A DNA stretch of 64,000 nucleotides from Salibacterium lacus (GTDB taxonomy: Bacteria; Bacillota; Bacilli; Bacillales; Marinococcaceae), in contig NZ_JBHUML010000002.1 of NCBI RefSeq assembly GCF_042684865.1, positions 1,178,001-1,242,000 on the forward strand. Reading direction: 5' to 3'. The notes under the pieces are model-generated. The model was given only the letters and a program-made list of their open reading frames with translations. It had not been told where the DNA came from and made no database searches. The position numbers were made by a program, and so were the translations under genes. Within the stretch, counting starts at the first letter, position 1; each line of letters opens with the position of its first letter. Positions 34,923 through 43,903 of the stretch are shown piece after piece.

Positions 34923-36002
34923 TCATCCTTTGGAAGGAGCATCATTTACAAACGCCGGCCGGGCTGCCGGGTCTGCGAGTGTTTCGCCGTTTACGCGAAG
35001 TACTTCTTCCGCCCCTTCCACATTCAATTCTACGTTTTCAACGCTTTCCAGTTCTGTAGCTGTCAAAAGGGCCGCATGCAGTGCTTCTTCCGAAACAGAG
35101 CCATTTTGGCCGGAAAGCAGTCCTTCATTAAAGAAAATGGACGCCGTACCCTGCTTTACCTGCGAAGGTTCTGCAAGCAACGTTCCTTCACGCAGAACGT
35201 CATGCAGACCGCTTTCCGGAGAAGGGCCTTTGACGAGTTCAGTCATTGCCGCATCCAGCTTGTTATTATCGTCTTTCCCGCTTATTCTGCGGGTGACCGG
35301 AACATAGTAGGAGTTTTCCCCAATCTGGGATAAAAAATATACAGTGACGCTACTGCTGTCTGTCATATCGCTGACACGCCCGTTTTCCAGATTAATTCCC
35401 TGGGCACGGCTGTAGGAGTCTCCGATCGGCGTTCCATTGACCGGCATGGTCTCCTGTTTATAGCCGTTTATCTGAAAGGAGACATCCTCCACATTATCAA
35501 ACTGTGTCAATGTCCAGGTTACAGCCTGCAGTACCGCCTGTTCCTGCTCCGGTTGGTAGTCGCGGAATTCCGTTGAAAAGTCGGTGACCGCAGTGCCGTT
35601 TTCATCCAAACGGACATCTACTTCTGTACCTTGCGGCAGTACAGCCTGGAATCCATTTGGAACCATCCGGCTGATCGGCCCGCCGGTTACGAGATGCTCC
35701 AGCGACTGTTTCAGTACACCTTCTGTTTTAGGAAGAGAAAAGGTCTGCGGGGCAACCTTTCCATTTTCATCAATGAGATAAAGCTCCCTTTCGACTGTTT
35801 CCTCTTCCGTTGGTTCCTCTTCTTCATCCGAATTAGAGGATTGCTCCTGTTGTGCTGCTTCCTCAAAGTCTTCCCAAGCTATGTCCTCCGTAACTTCTTC
35901 CGGAGGTTCGTCCATATTTCCTGCCTCATCACTGCCGAATCCACACCCCTGCAAAATAAAAGGCACCGCTAAAACGGCTGCTGCCTTCCACGGCATTTTC
36001 AT
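34923..36002 (-). CDS. gerM: Germination/sporulation lipoprotein GerM
   Basis: A lipoprotein needed for sporulation and spore germination, exported to the intermembrane space of the forespore in Bacillus. The signal peptide ends in a lipobox (ILQGC, Cys at about 20). A highly acidic segment follows (about 25-70), then two GerMN domains (about 70-200 and 215-345), each with a VTRRISG or LYLIDENG-type strand. Length is 359. GGGAGGG lies 8 nt before the ATG. Confidence 0.92.
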   Translation of the reverse strand: MKMPWKAAAVLAVPFILQGCGFGSDEAGNMDEPPEEVTEDIAWEDFEEAAQQEQSSNSDEEEEPTEEETVERELYLIDENGKVAPQTFSLPKTEGVLKQSLEHLVTGGPISRMVPNGFQAVLPQGTEVDVRLDENGTAVTDFSTEFRDYQPEQEQAVLQAVTWTLTQFDNVEDVSFQINGYKQETMPVNGTPIGDSYSRAQGINLENGRVSDMTDSSSVTVYFLSQIGENSYYVPVTRRISGKDDNNKLDAAMTELVKGPSPESGLHDVLREGTLLAEPSQVKQGTASIFFNEGLLSGQNGSVSEEALHAALLTATELESVENVELNVEGAEEVLRVNGETLADPAARPAFVNDAPSKG

Positions 36003-36107
36003 TCGTTCTTCCCTCCCAGACCAGTTTGTATTATTTATACGAGCCTGGATGGGAATTAGACCATCAGAATATATTTTACCGTGAAAACACTGGACAAACC
36101 GCTGTTT

Positions 36108-36938
36108 TCACAGCACTTTTTTTGAATGGGCTCTGTCTGTCTGCTCCAGACTGATGGACCGGACATCAGAGGCCGTATCATCCAGCCAGCGGTCCGCGAT
36201 CATACGGAAATGCTCCACCTGTCCGGTCGTATAGAATGTGTGCTCCGGAAAAGACATATCAGTGTGAAGCATTTCATGGAAATTCAAAATCGTACTTGCT
36301 TCGCTGGCTGTTTCGTCTCCAGATGAAATAAGCCGGATGTCATCTCCTACTACTTCCTGAATCACTTCAGCTAAAAGAGGGTAGTGGGTACAGCCGAGAA
36401 TCATTGTGTCAAAGAAAGAACCGGTGAGCGGACGAAGGGTCCGGCGGACAATCGACAGGGCTTCTTCTCCTTCACAAATCCCCTGCTCGACCAAGGGCAC
36501 AAAGGGCGGGCAGGCGAGCGACTGCACGTGTACTCCTTCATTTATAGCATGCAGGGCGCGCGGATAGGCGCCGCTCGCAATCGTTCCTTCTGTACCAATG
36601 ACGGCGACGTGATCTGATTTTGTCAGCTTCAGTGCCGTGATGGCACCCGGCTGTACCACCCCGATAACCGGGATATCAAGATGTTCCTTTACTTCCTCGA
36701 GAACGACGGCCGCCGCCGTGTTACACGCAATAATAAGCATTTTTATGTTTTCCTGCTGCAGATGATGAATCATTTCCCACGTAAACTGTTTCACTTCATG
36801 GACAGGTCTCGGGCCGTATGGGCACCTTGCTGTGTCTCCGATATATATCATCTTTTCCTTTGGCAGCTGCCGGGCCACCTCCCTGGCCACGGTCAAGCCT
36901 CCCACACCGGAGTCTATAATTCCAATTGGTCGATTCAC
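36108..36938 (-). CDS. racE: Glutamate racemase
   Basis: Supplies D-glutamate for peptidoglycan. The two catalytic cysteines are in IIACNTAAA (C72) and ILGCTHYPLL (about C183), with the N-terminal GIIDSGVGGLTVAR motif. It starts at a GTG with GAGGG 7 nt upstream. It is the first gene of the racE-gerM-rph-rdgB-ysnB group; the 244 bp before it hold AT-rich sequence with TTGAC-like elements but no clear promoter. Confidence 0.95.
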   Translation of the reverse strand: MNRPIGIIDSGVGGLTVAREVARQLPKEKMIYIGDTARCPYGPRPVHEVKQFTWEMIHHLQQENIKMLIIACNTAAAVVLEEVKEHLDIPVIGVVQPGAITALKLTKSDHVAVIGTEGTIASGAYPRALHAINEGVHVQSLACPPFVPLVEQGICEGEEALSIVRRTLRPLTGSFFDTMILGCTHYPLLAEVIQEVVGDDIRLISSGDETASEASTILNFHEMLHTDMSFPEHTFYTTGQVEHFRMIADRWLDDTASDVRSISLEQTDRAHSKKVL

Positions 36939-37182
36939 TTATGGTCCCTCTATTTCTCATTGTTTTATTCATACTGCATTTTAGTTTTTTAATGATCGGA
37001 GCTGTTCCTTACCATTCAGTCTTCCTGTCAAATGTAAAAGTCAACTGTTTCATACCTTAACATATATATTCTCTCTTTTTTCCGTCGTGATTTCAAGGCA
37101 CCCGGAATATTTCAGCCGGTTTCATCAATCAGCGGACACGGACCCCGGTAAAGAGAAACTATCAGCATTCTACTGTATTCGC

Positions 37183-37209
37183 TAAAAAAGCCCCGCATGA
37201 AAGCGGGGC
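37183..37209 (-). terminator. Terminator of ptsHI
   Basis: A 7-bp GC stem GCCCCGC/GCGGGGC with a 6-nt loop (37190-37209) is followed on the minus strand by TTTTTTAGC, 27 bp after the ptsI stop. Confidence 0.9.
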
Positions 37210-37236
37210 CGAATAATGTTTAGTTCCAGCAGTGGA

Positions 37237-38961
37237 TCAGGACCGGATAAAACCTTTTTCGTAAACAAGTGCTTCAACTTCTTTGGCGGTAGGAAGATTG
37301 ACAGCTTCGGCAGCCAGTTCCTGTGCTTCTTCCTTCGTGAGCGTAAGAAGCTGACTTCTGGCAGGAAGAACAGATGTTGCACTCATACTGAACTCATCAA
37401 GTCCAAGACCGAGAAGCAGCGGCACTGCTGTTTCTTCTCCGGCCATTTCTCCGCACATGCCGGCCCATTTCCCTTCATTATGAGCGGCTTCAATCACCTG
37501 CTTGACGAGTCTCAGTACGGCTGGATGATAAGGCTGATAAAGATGGGATACTTTTTCGCTCATCCGGTCGGCAGCCATCGTATACTGAATGAGATCGTTC
37601 GTGCCGATGCTGAAGAAGTCGACCTCTTTTGCAAAAATATCAGCCGCCGCAGCAGTAGATGGAATTTCCACCATAATACCGGTTTCGACATCTTCTGCCG
37701 GCTGCAGCCCTTCCTGTTTGAGGTCATTTTTCACATCTTCGAGAATGCTCTTTGCTTCCCGGAACTCCTCAATCGTGGCCACCATCGGAAACATGATTTT
37801 CAGATTCCCGTAGGCGCCGGCACGAAGCAGTGCCCGGAGCTGGGTGCGGAACATCTCTTTTTCCTCGAGACAGAGCCGTATCGCACGGTAACCAAGAAAT
37901 GGATTCAGTTCCGACGGGAGATCGAGATACGGTAGTTCTTTATCTCCTCCAATATCAAGAGTACGGATAACTACAGCACCGCCGTTCATCTTTTCAAGGA
38001 CATTTTTGTATGCTTCAAACTGCTCTTCCTCATCCGGAAGTTCATTCCGGCCCATGTATAAAAATTCCGTACGGTACAGTCCTATGCCTTCAGCACCGTT
38101 ATCCAGGACTCCACTCAGATCATCCGGTGTTCCTATGTTTGCCGCAAGTTCAACACGGGTGCCGTCTTTAGTGATGGACGGTTCGTTTACAAGCTTGGCC
38201 CATTCTTCTTTTTTACGAAGATATTCCTGCTGCTTTTCCTTATAGGAAACAATCGTTTCTTCATCCGGCTGGAGAATAACTTCTCCTTCCATGCCGTCAA
38301 TAATAAGAAAGTCTCCTGTCTGGATGGATGATGTAGCCTGTCTTGTCCCGACAACAGCCGGTATCTCCATGGAACGCGCCATAATAGCCGAATGGGAAGT
38401 ACGGCCGCCGATATCGGTCGCAAACCCTAGGACATACGTCAAATCAAGCTGGGCCGTATCAGAAGGAGTCAGATCCTCGGCAATAACAACAGTTTCCTCC
38501 TGAATGGCAGCAAGGCTTGTATTTTCAACGCCGAGCAGATGAAGAAGAATCCGCTGGGATACGTCCCGGATATCGGAAGCACGTTCTTTCATGTATTCAT
38601 TGTCCATACCTTCAAACATGGTGACATACATGTCGGCTAATTCTTTCATCGCCGCTTCAGCATTAATCTGCTCTTCCTTAATTTTAGAAGTGACGCCGTC
38701 TATGATTTCCGGGTCTTCGAGCACAAGAAGATGGGCGGAAAAAATCTCCGCCTTGTCCTCGCCCATGTCTTTTAATGTTTTATTCTTTATAATCTGAAGT
38801 TCCTGCCTGGCACGCTCCATCGCGTCATAAAAGCGTGACGTTTCCGACTCGATATCGCTGACCTGTGTCTTTTCGATGTTCATCTCCGGTTGTTCAAGGA
38901 CAAATGCTTTTGCAAAGGCAATGCCCTTGGAGGCAGCAATGCCTTTCAAGGTGGTAGTCAT
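37237..38961 (-). CDS. ptsI: PTS enzyme I (phosphoenolpyruvate-protein phosphotransferase)
   Basis: Takes phosphate from PEP and passes it to HPr. The phosphorylated histidine is H190 in GGRTSHSAIMARSMEIPAV, and the C-terminal PEP-binding barrel has MFPMVATIEEFR and the IGTNDLIQYT and CGEMAG motifs. Length is 574. Its start overlaps the ptsH stop (TAATG), so the pair is co-translated. No ptsG is adjacent in this window. Confidence 0.97.
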   Translation of the reverse strand: MTTTLKGIAASKGIAFAKAFVLEQPEMNIEKTQVSDIESETSRFYDAMERARQELQIIKNKTLKDMGEDKAEIFSAHLLVLEDPEIIDGVTSKIKEEQINAEAAMKELADMYVTMFEGMDNEYMKERASDIRDVSQRILLHLLGVENTSLAAIQEETVVIAEDLTPSDTAQLDLTYVLGFATDIGGRTSHSAIMARSMEIPAVVGTRQATSSIQTGDFLIIDGMEGEVILQPDEETIVSYKEKQQEYLRKKEEWAKLVNEPSITKDGTRVELAANIGTPDDLSGVLDNGAEGIGLYRTEFLYMGRNELPDEEEQFEAYKNVLEKMNGGAVVIRTLDIGGDKELPYLDLPSELNPFLGYRAIRLCLEEKEMFRTQLRALLRAGAYGNLKIMFPMVATIEEFREAKSILEDVKNDLKQEGLQPAEDVETGIMVEIPSTAAAADIFAKEVDFFSIGTNDLIQYTMAADRMSEKVSHLYQPYHPAVLRLVKQVIEAAHNEGKWAGMCGEMAGEETAVPLLLGLGLDEFSMSATSVLPARSQLLTLTKEEAQELAAEAVNLPTAKEVEALVYEKGFIRS

Positions 38962-39224
38962 TACTCTCCAAGCCCTTCTTTCACTACTTCATCTACTGCT
39001 TTCATGGCTTCTTCTTCGTCAGAGCCTTCCACGCGGATCGTTACTTCTGAATTTTTACCGACACCAAGAGACATAACGCCCATAATGGATTTGAGGTTGA
39101 CGGACTTCCCATTGTACTCAAGCGTAATTTCCGAAGAATACTGGCCGGCTTTATTTACAAGCTGGGTGGCCGGACGAGCGTGAATTCCCGTATCGTTAGT
39201 AATAGTGTACGTTTGTTCTTTCAT
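38961..39224 (-). CDS. ptsH: PTS phosphocarrier protein HPr
   Basis: The 87-residue phosphocarrier of the PTS and coeffector of CcpA. H15 (in GIHARPA) is phosphorylated by enzyme I, and S46 (in KSIMGVMSL) is the regulatory HPr kinase site, as in other Firmicutes. AAAGGGG lies before the ATG. It is preceded by a 250-nt leader with a promoter and an antiterminator/terminator structure. Confidence 0.97.
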   Translation of the reverse strand: MKEQTYTITNDTGIHARPATQLVNKAGQYSSEITLEYNGKSVNLKSIMGVMSLGVGKNSEVTIRVEGSDEEEAMKAVDEVVKEGLGE

Positions 39225-39330
39225 GACTGAAACCCCTTTTCTTAAAAATTATATCGCTTTCATAAACATACTAAGGAATGCAGCGTCAGGTCAAGCGTTT
39301 CTGGTGCTTTCTTCAGATCCGGACGGTAGT

Positions 39331-39416
39331 AAAAAAGGCATGAGCAAACGCATTAGGTCGGTATAGAAACAAGCCGGTACGAATACTTATTTCTTCCTGA
39401 TGCATTTACTCATGCC
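39331..39416 (-). terminator. Leader terminator upstream of ptsH
   Basis: GGCATGAGTAAATGCAT (39400-39416) pairs with ATGCGTTTGCTCATGCC (39337-39353), a 17-bp stem with two G-U pairs, followed on the minus strand by TTTTTT. It lies in the transcribed leader, between the promoter and ptsH, so full-length ptsHI mRNA requires read-through. Confidence 0.75.
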
Positions 39417-39439
39417 TGATCCAGTCAGTAACACGTAAA
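39405..39439 (-). promoter_or_regulatory. RAT-like ribonucleic antiterminator (GlcT/LicT type)
   Basis: The minus-strand leader reads ACGTGTTACTGACTGG followed by ATCAGGCATGAGTAAA. This closely resembles the antiterminator target of GlcT before ptsG in B. subtilis, as I remember it. It overlaps the 5' arm of the leader terminator, so the two structures exclude each other. A glucose-responsive BglG-family antiterminator would then control ptsHI. Confidence 0.7.
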
Positions 39440-39484
39440 TCTGTACAATGATATGACAATGCCTTCGCTGCAAACTTACGATTT

Positions 39485-39513
39485 ATTATAGCACTTTCGC
39501 AGTCAGTCGGCAA
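39485..39513 (-). promoter_or_regulatory. SigA promoter of ptsHI
   Basis: TTGCCG, a 17-bp spacer and TATAAT (with TG two bases before the -10) on the minus strand. Transcription would begin about 250 nt before ptsH. Confidence 0.8.
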
Positions 39514-39528
39514 GGTTTTAGACGTAAT

Positions 39529-39571
39529 TAAAAAAGAACCAGCTTTCCCAAAGGATAAAAAACAGCCGGTT
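39529..39571 (-). terminator. Terminator after gerE
   Basis: An AACCGGCT/AGCTGGTT stem (39564-39571 with 39537-39544, one G-U) is followed on the minus strand by CTTTTTTAATT. Confidence 0.65.
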
Positions 39572-39661
39572 GTACCGGGTTTCATTGTCTGATTAAGCTT
39601 CGGGATTCATACATTCTCCACCCTTCAGCTGTTTTTCCCTTTGCGGGAAGCCGGTCGTTCA

Positions 39662-39886
39662 TTAAATTGAAAGTTCCCCAAGCCGTATGAGTTCAATCAC
39701 AGCCTGAGAACGCCCCTTGACCCCCAGCTTCTGCATTGTGTTGGAAATATGGTTTCGGACCGTTTTTTCACTGATAAATAACTGGGAGGCTATTTCTTTG
39801 GTCGTCTGATCTTGGACGAGTAATTCAAACACTTCCCGTTCCCTTTTAGTGAGCAGGGTACGGTAACCTCTGTCCATCTCTCTCAA
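39662..39886 (-). CDS. gerE: Late mother-cell regulator GerE
   Basis: A 74-residue LuxR-type helix-turn-helix protein that works with SigK to switch spore coat genes. The whole protein is the DNA-binding domain: LLTKREREVFELLVQ followed by the recognition helix region SEKTVRNHISNTMQKLGVKGRSQAV. It starts at a TTG (39886), the only codon with a good RBS (AAGGGTGA, 6 nt). This gives exactly the length of B. subtilis GerE. The ATG three codons on has none. Confidence 0.95.
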   Translation of the reverse strand: MREMDRGYRTLLTKREREVFELLVQDQTTKEIASQLFISEKTVRNHISNTMQKLGVKGRSQAVIELIRLGELSI

Positions 39887-39971
39887 GTGGCTTCACCCTT
39901 TCTTGACAAGGCTGTCCCCGTCCTCTGCCAGAAGGCGAAAGGGTCGGAGGATGGAAAGAATATAGTCAGCA

Positions 39972-40000
39972 TATTTTATGCGCCCGGGGAAAAGGGCGTT
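39972..40000 (-). promoter_or_regulatory. SigK promoter of gerE
   Basis: AC, a 17-bp spacer and CATAAAATA on the minus strand match the SigK consensus (AC, CATAnnnTA). It lies 86 bp upstream of gerE, and gerE is SigK-dependent in B. subtilis. Confidence 0.7.
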
Positions 40001-40156
40001 ACGGACAGAAGCCTTGAATATGACTGGAATTTTCCCTGAAAAAAAGAAAAAACCTGACGATGCAGCATCCATTTTTGTCAATACCCGTTGTTTCAAAGTT
40101 TCCACACGTACGTATGTACTTAAAAAAGAGTCTGAGACAAAACTTCTATAAGATAG

Positions 40157-40196
40157 AAAAATACCGAACGATTTTTTGAAATCGTTCGGTATTTTT
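40157..40196. terminator. Hairpin inside the repeat element, possible sdh terminator
   Basis: An 18-bp perfect stem (AAAAATACCGAACGATTT and its complement) with a TTTG loop. The T-rich ends make it able to terminate in either direction. It is the only terminator-like structure seen downstream of sdhB. Confidence 0.5.
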
Positions 40197-40292
40197 CGTT
40201 GCTGAGACAAGCCGCTACGCCAAAATGCTTTGCTTTTACTCCAGAGCACAAGGGCGGCATCGATTCGCTGGCGCTTATCGTGTCTTCTTTGC

Positions 40293-40338
40293 NNNNNNNN
40301 NNNNNNNNNNNNNNNNNNNNNNNNNNNNNNNNNNNNNN
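40293..40338. other. Assembly gap (46 Ns)
   Basis: Unknown bases. The gap lies at the centre of an inverted-repeat element, where short-read assembly commonly fails. Confidence 0.99.
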
Positions 40339-40466
40339 CGTGCTGTTCTGAGCAGGAGTCAAAGCATGTTGGCTCCGCTGCTATACAGCTTTTGATTAGT
40401 GACCCGGAACATTCGTGTTATCTGCCGCATCATGTGCTTTTGTCCCAAACTCGATAACCTCGTATA

Positions 40467-41228
40467 TCAGGCTCTGTCACTTCCAAAGAAGCTCTTGAAT
40501 GCCTGAAGGGAAGTGTCACGATTCAGAGCAGCAATGGATGTGGTGAGCGGGATGCCTTTCGGGCAGACTTCCACACAGTTCTGGGAGTTGCCGCAGCTTT
40601 CAATGCCGCCTTCTCCCATCAGCGCTTCCAGCCGTTCCGATTTGTTCATTTCACCAGTCGGATGTGCATTATAAAGGCGCACCAGAGAAACGGGGGCCGG
40701 TCCCATAAAGTCTGAGTTATCATTGACATTCGGGCAGGCTTCCAGGCAGACTCCGCAGGTCATGCACTTCGACAGCTCGTACGCCCACTGCCGTTTGTTC
40801 TCTGCCATGCGGGGTCCCGGTCCGAGGTCATACGTGCCGTCAATTGGAATCCAGGCTTTCACCTTTTTCAGCGAATCGAACATTTGGCTGCGGTCGACGA
40901 TAAGGTCACGAACGACCGGGAAGGTCCGCATCGGCTCCAGCTTGATCGGCTGTTCAAAATGATCAACAAGGGCCGTACAGGACTGCTGAGGTTTACCGTT
41001 AATAATCATGGAACAGGCACCACAGACTTCTTCAAGGCAGTTCATATCCCATACTACCGGAGATGTTTCCTGACCTTCGGCATTTACAGGGTTACGGCGG
41101 ATTTCCATTAAGGCAGAGATGACATTCATGTTCGGACGGTAGCTGAGGTTGAATTCTTCTGTATAAGGTTCATTGTCCGGGCTGTCCTGACGGGTGATGA
41201 TAAAACGAACCTGTTTATCTTCGCTCAT
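40467..41228 (-). CDS. sdhB: Succinate dehydrogenase iron-sulfur subunit
   Basis: Carries electrons from SdhA to menaquinone through 2Fe-2S, 4Fe-4S and 3Fe-4S clusters. The first cluster region is CLEEVCGACSMIINGKPQQSC. The second is CMTCGVCLEACP, and the third CGNSQNCVEVCPKG. Length is 253. ATG overlaps the sdhA stop (ATGA); AAGGAG is upstream. Confidence 0.97.
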   Translation of the reverse strand: MSEDKQVRFIITRQDSPDNEPYTEEFNLSYRPNMNVISALMEIRRNPVNAEGQETSPVVWDMNCLEEVCGACSMIINGKPQQSCTALVDHFEQPIKLEPMRTFPVVRDLIVDRSQMFDSLKKVKAWIPIDGTYDLGPGPRMAENKRQWAYELSKCMTCGVCLEACPNVNDNSDFMGPAPVSLVRLYNAHPTGEMNKSERLEALMGEGGIESCGNSQNCVEVCPKGIPLTTSIAALNRDTSLQAFKSFFGSDRA

Positions 41229-43006
41229 TGTTTACCAGCTCCTTGTTTCTCAGATTCCTTCCCTTTCGAATAATCCCGTTTCCGCGGTTTAATCAGGGAT
41301 ACATCTACATCTTCATATTCAAATGCCGGCTCGCGCTTATCCGGGTTGTACTTCGCTTTTGTTGTTTTCAGATAGTCCTCGTCATTACGTTCCGGAAATT
41401 CAGGTTTGTAATGCGCACCGCGGCTTTCATTGCGGTGGTAAGCACCAAGTGTCATAACACGCGCAAGATTCAGCATGCCTTTCAATTGGCGGGTGAACGA
41501 CGCTGCCTGGTTACTCCAGCGTGCTGTATCCGGCATATTGATGTTTTTATAACGCTCCATCAGTTCCTGGATTTTTTCATCTGTCTCAAGCAGTCTGTCA
41601 TTTTCGCGGACCACTGTCATATAATTTGTCATCCATTCACCGAGTTCTCTGTGCAGGGCATACGCATTTTCTTCGCCGCGCATGTTCATGATGTTTTCAA
41701 ATTCTTCTTCATTCTCCTTCTTATAATGGTCATAGATGGAAGAAGGAAGATCTTCAGCCAATTTATCAAGGCCGTTGATGTATTCTACCGCACTCGGTCC
41801 GGCAACCATGCCGCCATAAATGGCGGAAAGAAGACCATTTGCGCCCAAACGGTTGGCGCCGTGCTGGGTGTAGTCACATTCTCCAGCTGCAAAAAGTCCT
41901 GGAATATTTGTCATTTGATCGTAATTCACCCACATGCCGCCCATGGAATAGTGGACAGCCGGAAAGATTTTCATCGGTACTTTGCGTGGGTCATCTCCCA
42001 TGAATTTCTCGTAAATTTCCATAATACCGCCGAGCTTAACATCGAGTTCTTTTGGATCTTTATGGGATAGATCAAGGTACACCATATTCTCTCCGTTAAC
42101 CCCGAGCTTCTGGTTCACACAGACATCGAATATCTCACGGGTTGCAATGTCCCGCGGAACAAGGTTTCCATAGGCCGGATATTTTTCCTCAAGGAAATAC
42201 CAAGGCTTACCGTCTTTGTATGTCCAGACACGGCCGCCTTCCCCGCGCGCTGATTCACTCATCAGGCGGAGCTTGTCATCTCCTGGAATAGCCGTCGGGT
42301 GAATCTGGATAAATTCTCCGTTTGCATAGTAAACACCCTGTTCATACAGTCTGGCAGCTGCAAACCCTGTATTAATCATGGAATTGGTCGTTTTTCCGAA
42401 AATAATTCCCGGACCACCGGTTGCCATAACGACAGCGTCTGAACGAAACGTTTCAATTTCCATAGTAGTCAGATTCTGAGCGGAGATACCGCGGCAGCGC
42501 TCTTCTTCATCCAGAACGGCTCCGAGAAATTCCCAGCCCTCGTATTTATTCACAAGTCCTTCGACTTCATACCGCCGTACCTGCTCATCAAGAGCATACA
42601 GCAGCTGCTGTCCACTTGTCGCACCGGCAAAAGCGGTACGATGGTGCTGCGTGCCGCCGAAACGACGGAAATCAAGCAGACCTTCCGACGTCCTGTTGAA
42701 CATAACGCCCATCCGGTCCAGCAGATGAATAATTCCCGGAGCTGCTTCTGCCATAGCTTTTACCGGAGGCTGGTTTGCAAGAAAGTCACCACCGTACACC
42801 GTGTCATCAAAATGCTCCCACGGCGAATCCCCTTCACCTTTTGTGTCCACAGCGCCATTAATGCCGCCCTGGGCACAGACAGAATGGGATCTTTTGACGG
42901 GTACGACGGAAAAAAGGTCTACCTGCTTGCCGGCTTCTGCTGCTTTAATGGTGGCCATCAGGCCGCCCAGCCCTCCGCCGACTACGATAATATTACCATC
43001 ACTCAT
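41225..43006 (-). CDS. sdhA: Succinate dehydrogenase flavoprotein subunit
   Basis: Oxidises succinate to fumarate; FAD is bound covalently. The dinucleotide motif VVGGGLGGLMATIKAAEAG starts at residue 8, the flavinylated His lies in VKRSHSVCAQGGIN, and the active-site region is ESARGEGGRVW. Length is 593. AAGGGAG lies 10 nt before the ATG. It is the middle gene of sdhCAB. Confidence 0.97.
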   Translation of the reverse strand: MSDGNIIVVGGGLGGLMATIKAAEAGKQVDLFSVVPVKRSHSVCAQGGINGAVDTKGEGDSPWEHFDDTVYGGDFLANQPPVKAMAEAAPGIIHLLDRMGVMFNRTSEGLLDFRRFGGTQHHRTAFAGATSGQQLLYALDEQVRRYEVEGLVNKYEGWEFLGAVLDEEERCRGISAQNLTTMEIETFRSDAVVMATGGPGIIFGKTTNSMINTGFAAARLYEQGVYYANGEFIQIHPTAIPGDDKLRLMSESARGEGGRVWTYKDGKPWYFLEEKYPAYGNLVPRDIATREIFDVCVNQKLGVNGENMVYLDLSHKDPKELDVKLGGIMEIYEKFMGDDPRKVPMKIFPAVHYSMGGMWVNYDQMTNIPGLFAAGECDYTQHGANRLGANGLLSAIYGGMVAGPSAVEYINGLDKLAEDLPSSIYDHYKKENEEEFENIMNMRGEENAYALHRELGEWMTNYMTVVRENDRLLETDEKIQELMERYKNINMPDTARWSNQAASFTRQLKGMLNLARVMTLGAYHRNESRGAHYKPEFPERNDEDYLKTTKAKYNPDKREPAFEYEDVDVSLIKPRKRDYSKGKESEKQGAGKQ

Positions 43007-43021
43007 GTATGATACACTCCC

Positions 43022-43651
43022 TTACATATTCGCTAAATCAGGATTGATAAATGAGAGCAGGGCACTCATTCCAACAACCGACAGGGCGACGAAAATAACC
43101 GCTGTCGCATAGGTCGCGATCCGCTGGGAACGAGGGGTGACTGTGATGCCCCAGGAGACAAGAAAGGACCAGAGACCGTTGGAGAAATGAAATGTCGCTG
43201 ACAGAACACCGATAATGTAGAATACAAGCATAAATGGACTGCTCAGTATATCCGCCATCATATCATAGTTCACGTCTGCGCCAAAAGAAGCCTGCACACG
43301 TGTCTGCCAAACGTGCCACGCAATGAAGATAAGAAGATATACCCCGGTAATTCTCTGTATAAGAAACATCCAGTTTCTGAAGAAGCCGAACCGGGTTGTA
43401 TTGCTTTTACCCTGGAATACAATATACAGACCGTATATTGCATGAAAGAGAATCGGGAGAAAAATGATGAAGATTTCCAGAAAAATCCTGTATGGTAAAC
43501 TTTCCATAAAATGCGCAGCAGCATTAAACGCTTCAGCGCCGCGTGTAGCAAAAAAGTTCACCGTCAAATGCTGGATCAGAAAAATCCCTATGGGGACGAC
43601 GCCGAGCAGAGAATGAAGTCTGCGGTTCATAAAATCGCGGTTTTCAGCCAT
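43022..43651 (-). CDS. sdhC: Succinate dehydrogenase cytochrome b558 subunit
   Basis: The membrane anchor of complex II with two hemes, one-subunit type (209 residues, five transmembrane helices). Heme-ligand histidines are visible in LIQHLTVN, FHAIYGLYI, AWHVWQTRV and ATFHFSNGLW. AGGAGG lies 9 nt before the ATG. It is the first gene of the operon, with a long leader. Confidence 0.95.
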   Translation of the reverse strand: MAENRDFMNRRLHSLLGVVPIGIFLIQHLTVNFFATRGAEAFNAAAHFMESLPYRIFLEIFIIFLPILFHAIYGLYIVFQGKSNTTRFGFFRNWMFLIQRITGVYLLIFIAWHVWQTRVQASFGADVNYDMMADILSSPFMLVFYIIGVLSATFHFSNGLWSFLVSWGITVTPRSQRIATYATAVIFVALSVVGMSALLSFINPDLANM

Positions 43652-43903
43652 GCCAATGTTCCTCCTAAAAAATTTTTAATCCATGGTTTGTCGTAAACTG
43701 CTTCTTTTTCTTCTTCGATCAACAACCTCCTGTTTCTTCTCCAGAAACATCATGCATTCCATGCGCCAAACGCTGCGCTACACTCTGTTATGTACAACCG
43801 GAATCATGGATATTCTCTGGTGGTAGTGGGGTTGAGCGGTCCGGACCAATTAGTCTGAATACTCAACAAAAACGTGCTCCACATGCATCTTTCCGACAAA
43901 TTT

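Larger units (their letters stand above)
40128..40452. repeat. Terminal-inverted-repeat intergenic element, interrupted by an assembly gap
   Basis: The ends GAGTCTGAGACAAAA (40128-40142) and TTTTGTCCCAAACTC (40438-40452) are inverted copies with 13 of 15 matches. Inside is an 18-bp perfect hairpin (40157-40174 with 40179-40196). The flanks of the gap also form a long imperfect inverted repeat (ATGCTTTGC...CCAGAGCAC against GTGCTGTTCTGAGCAGG...AAAGCAT). Forty-six Ns (40293-40338) sit at its centre. No coding frame is supported. It lies between gerE and sdhB and accounts for most of that 580-bp gap. Confidence 0.6.

Noticed and set aside
40120..40457. Frames that read through the N gap
   Set aside because: They contain 16 unknown residues in an inverted-repeat element and have no support as genes.
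41228..42070. 280-codon plus-strand frame over sdhA
   Set aside because: Exact antisense of sdhA with its FAD motifs; no RBS.
43690..43777. 28-codon minus-strand frame in the sdh leader
   Set aside because: No ribosome site in front of its ATG and a low-complexity basic product.
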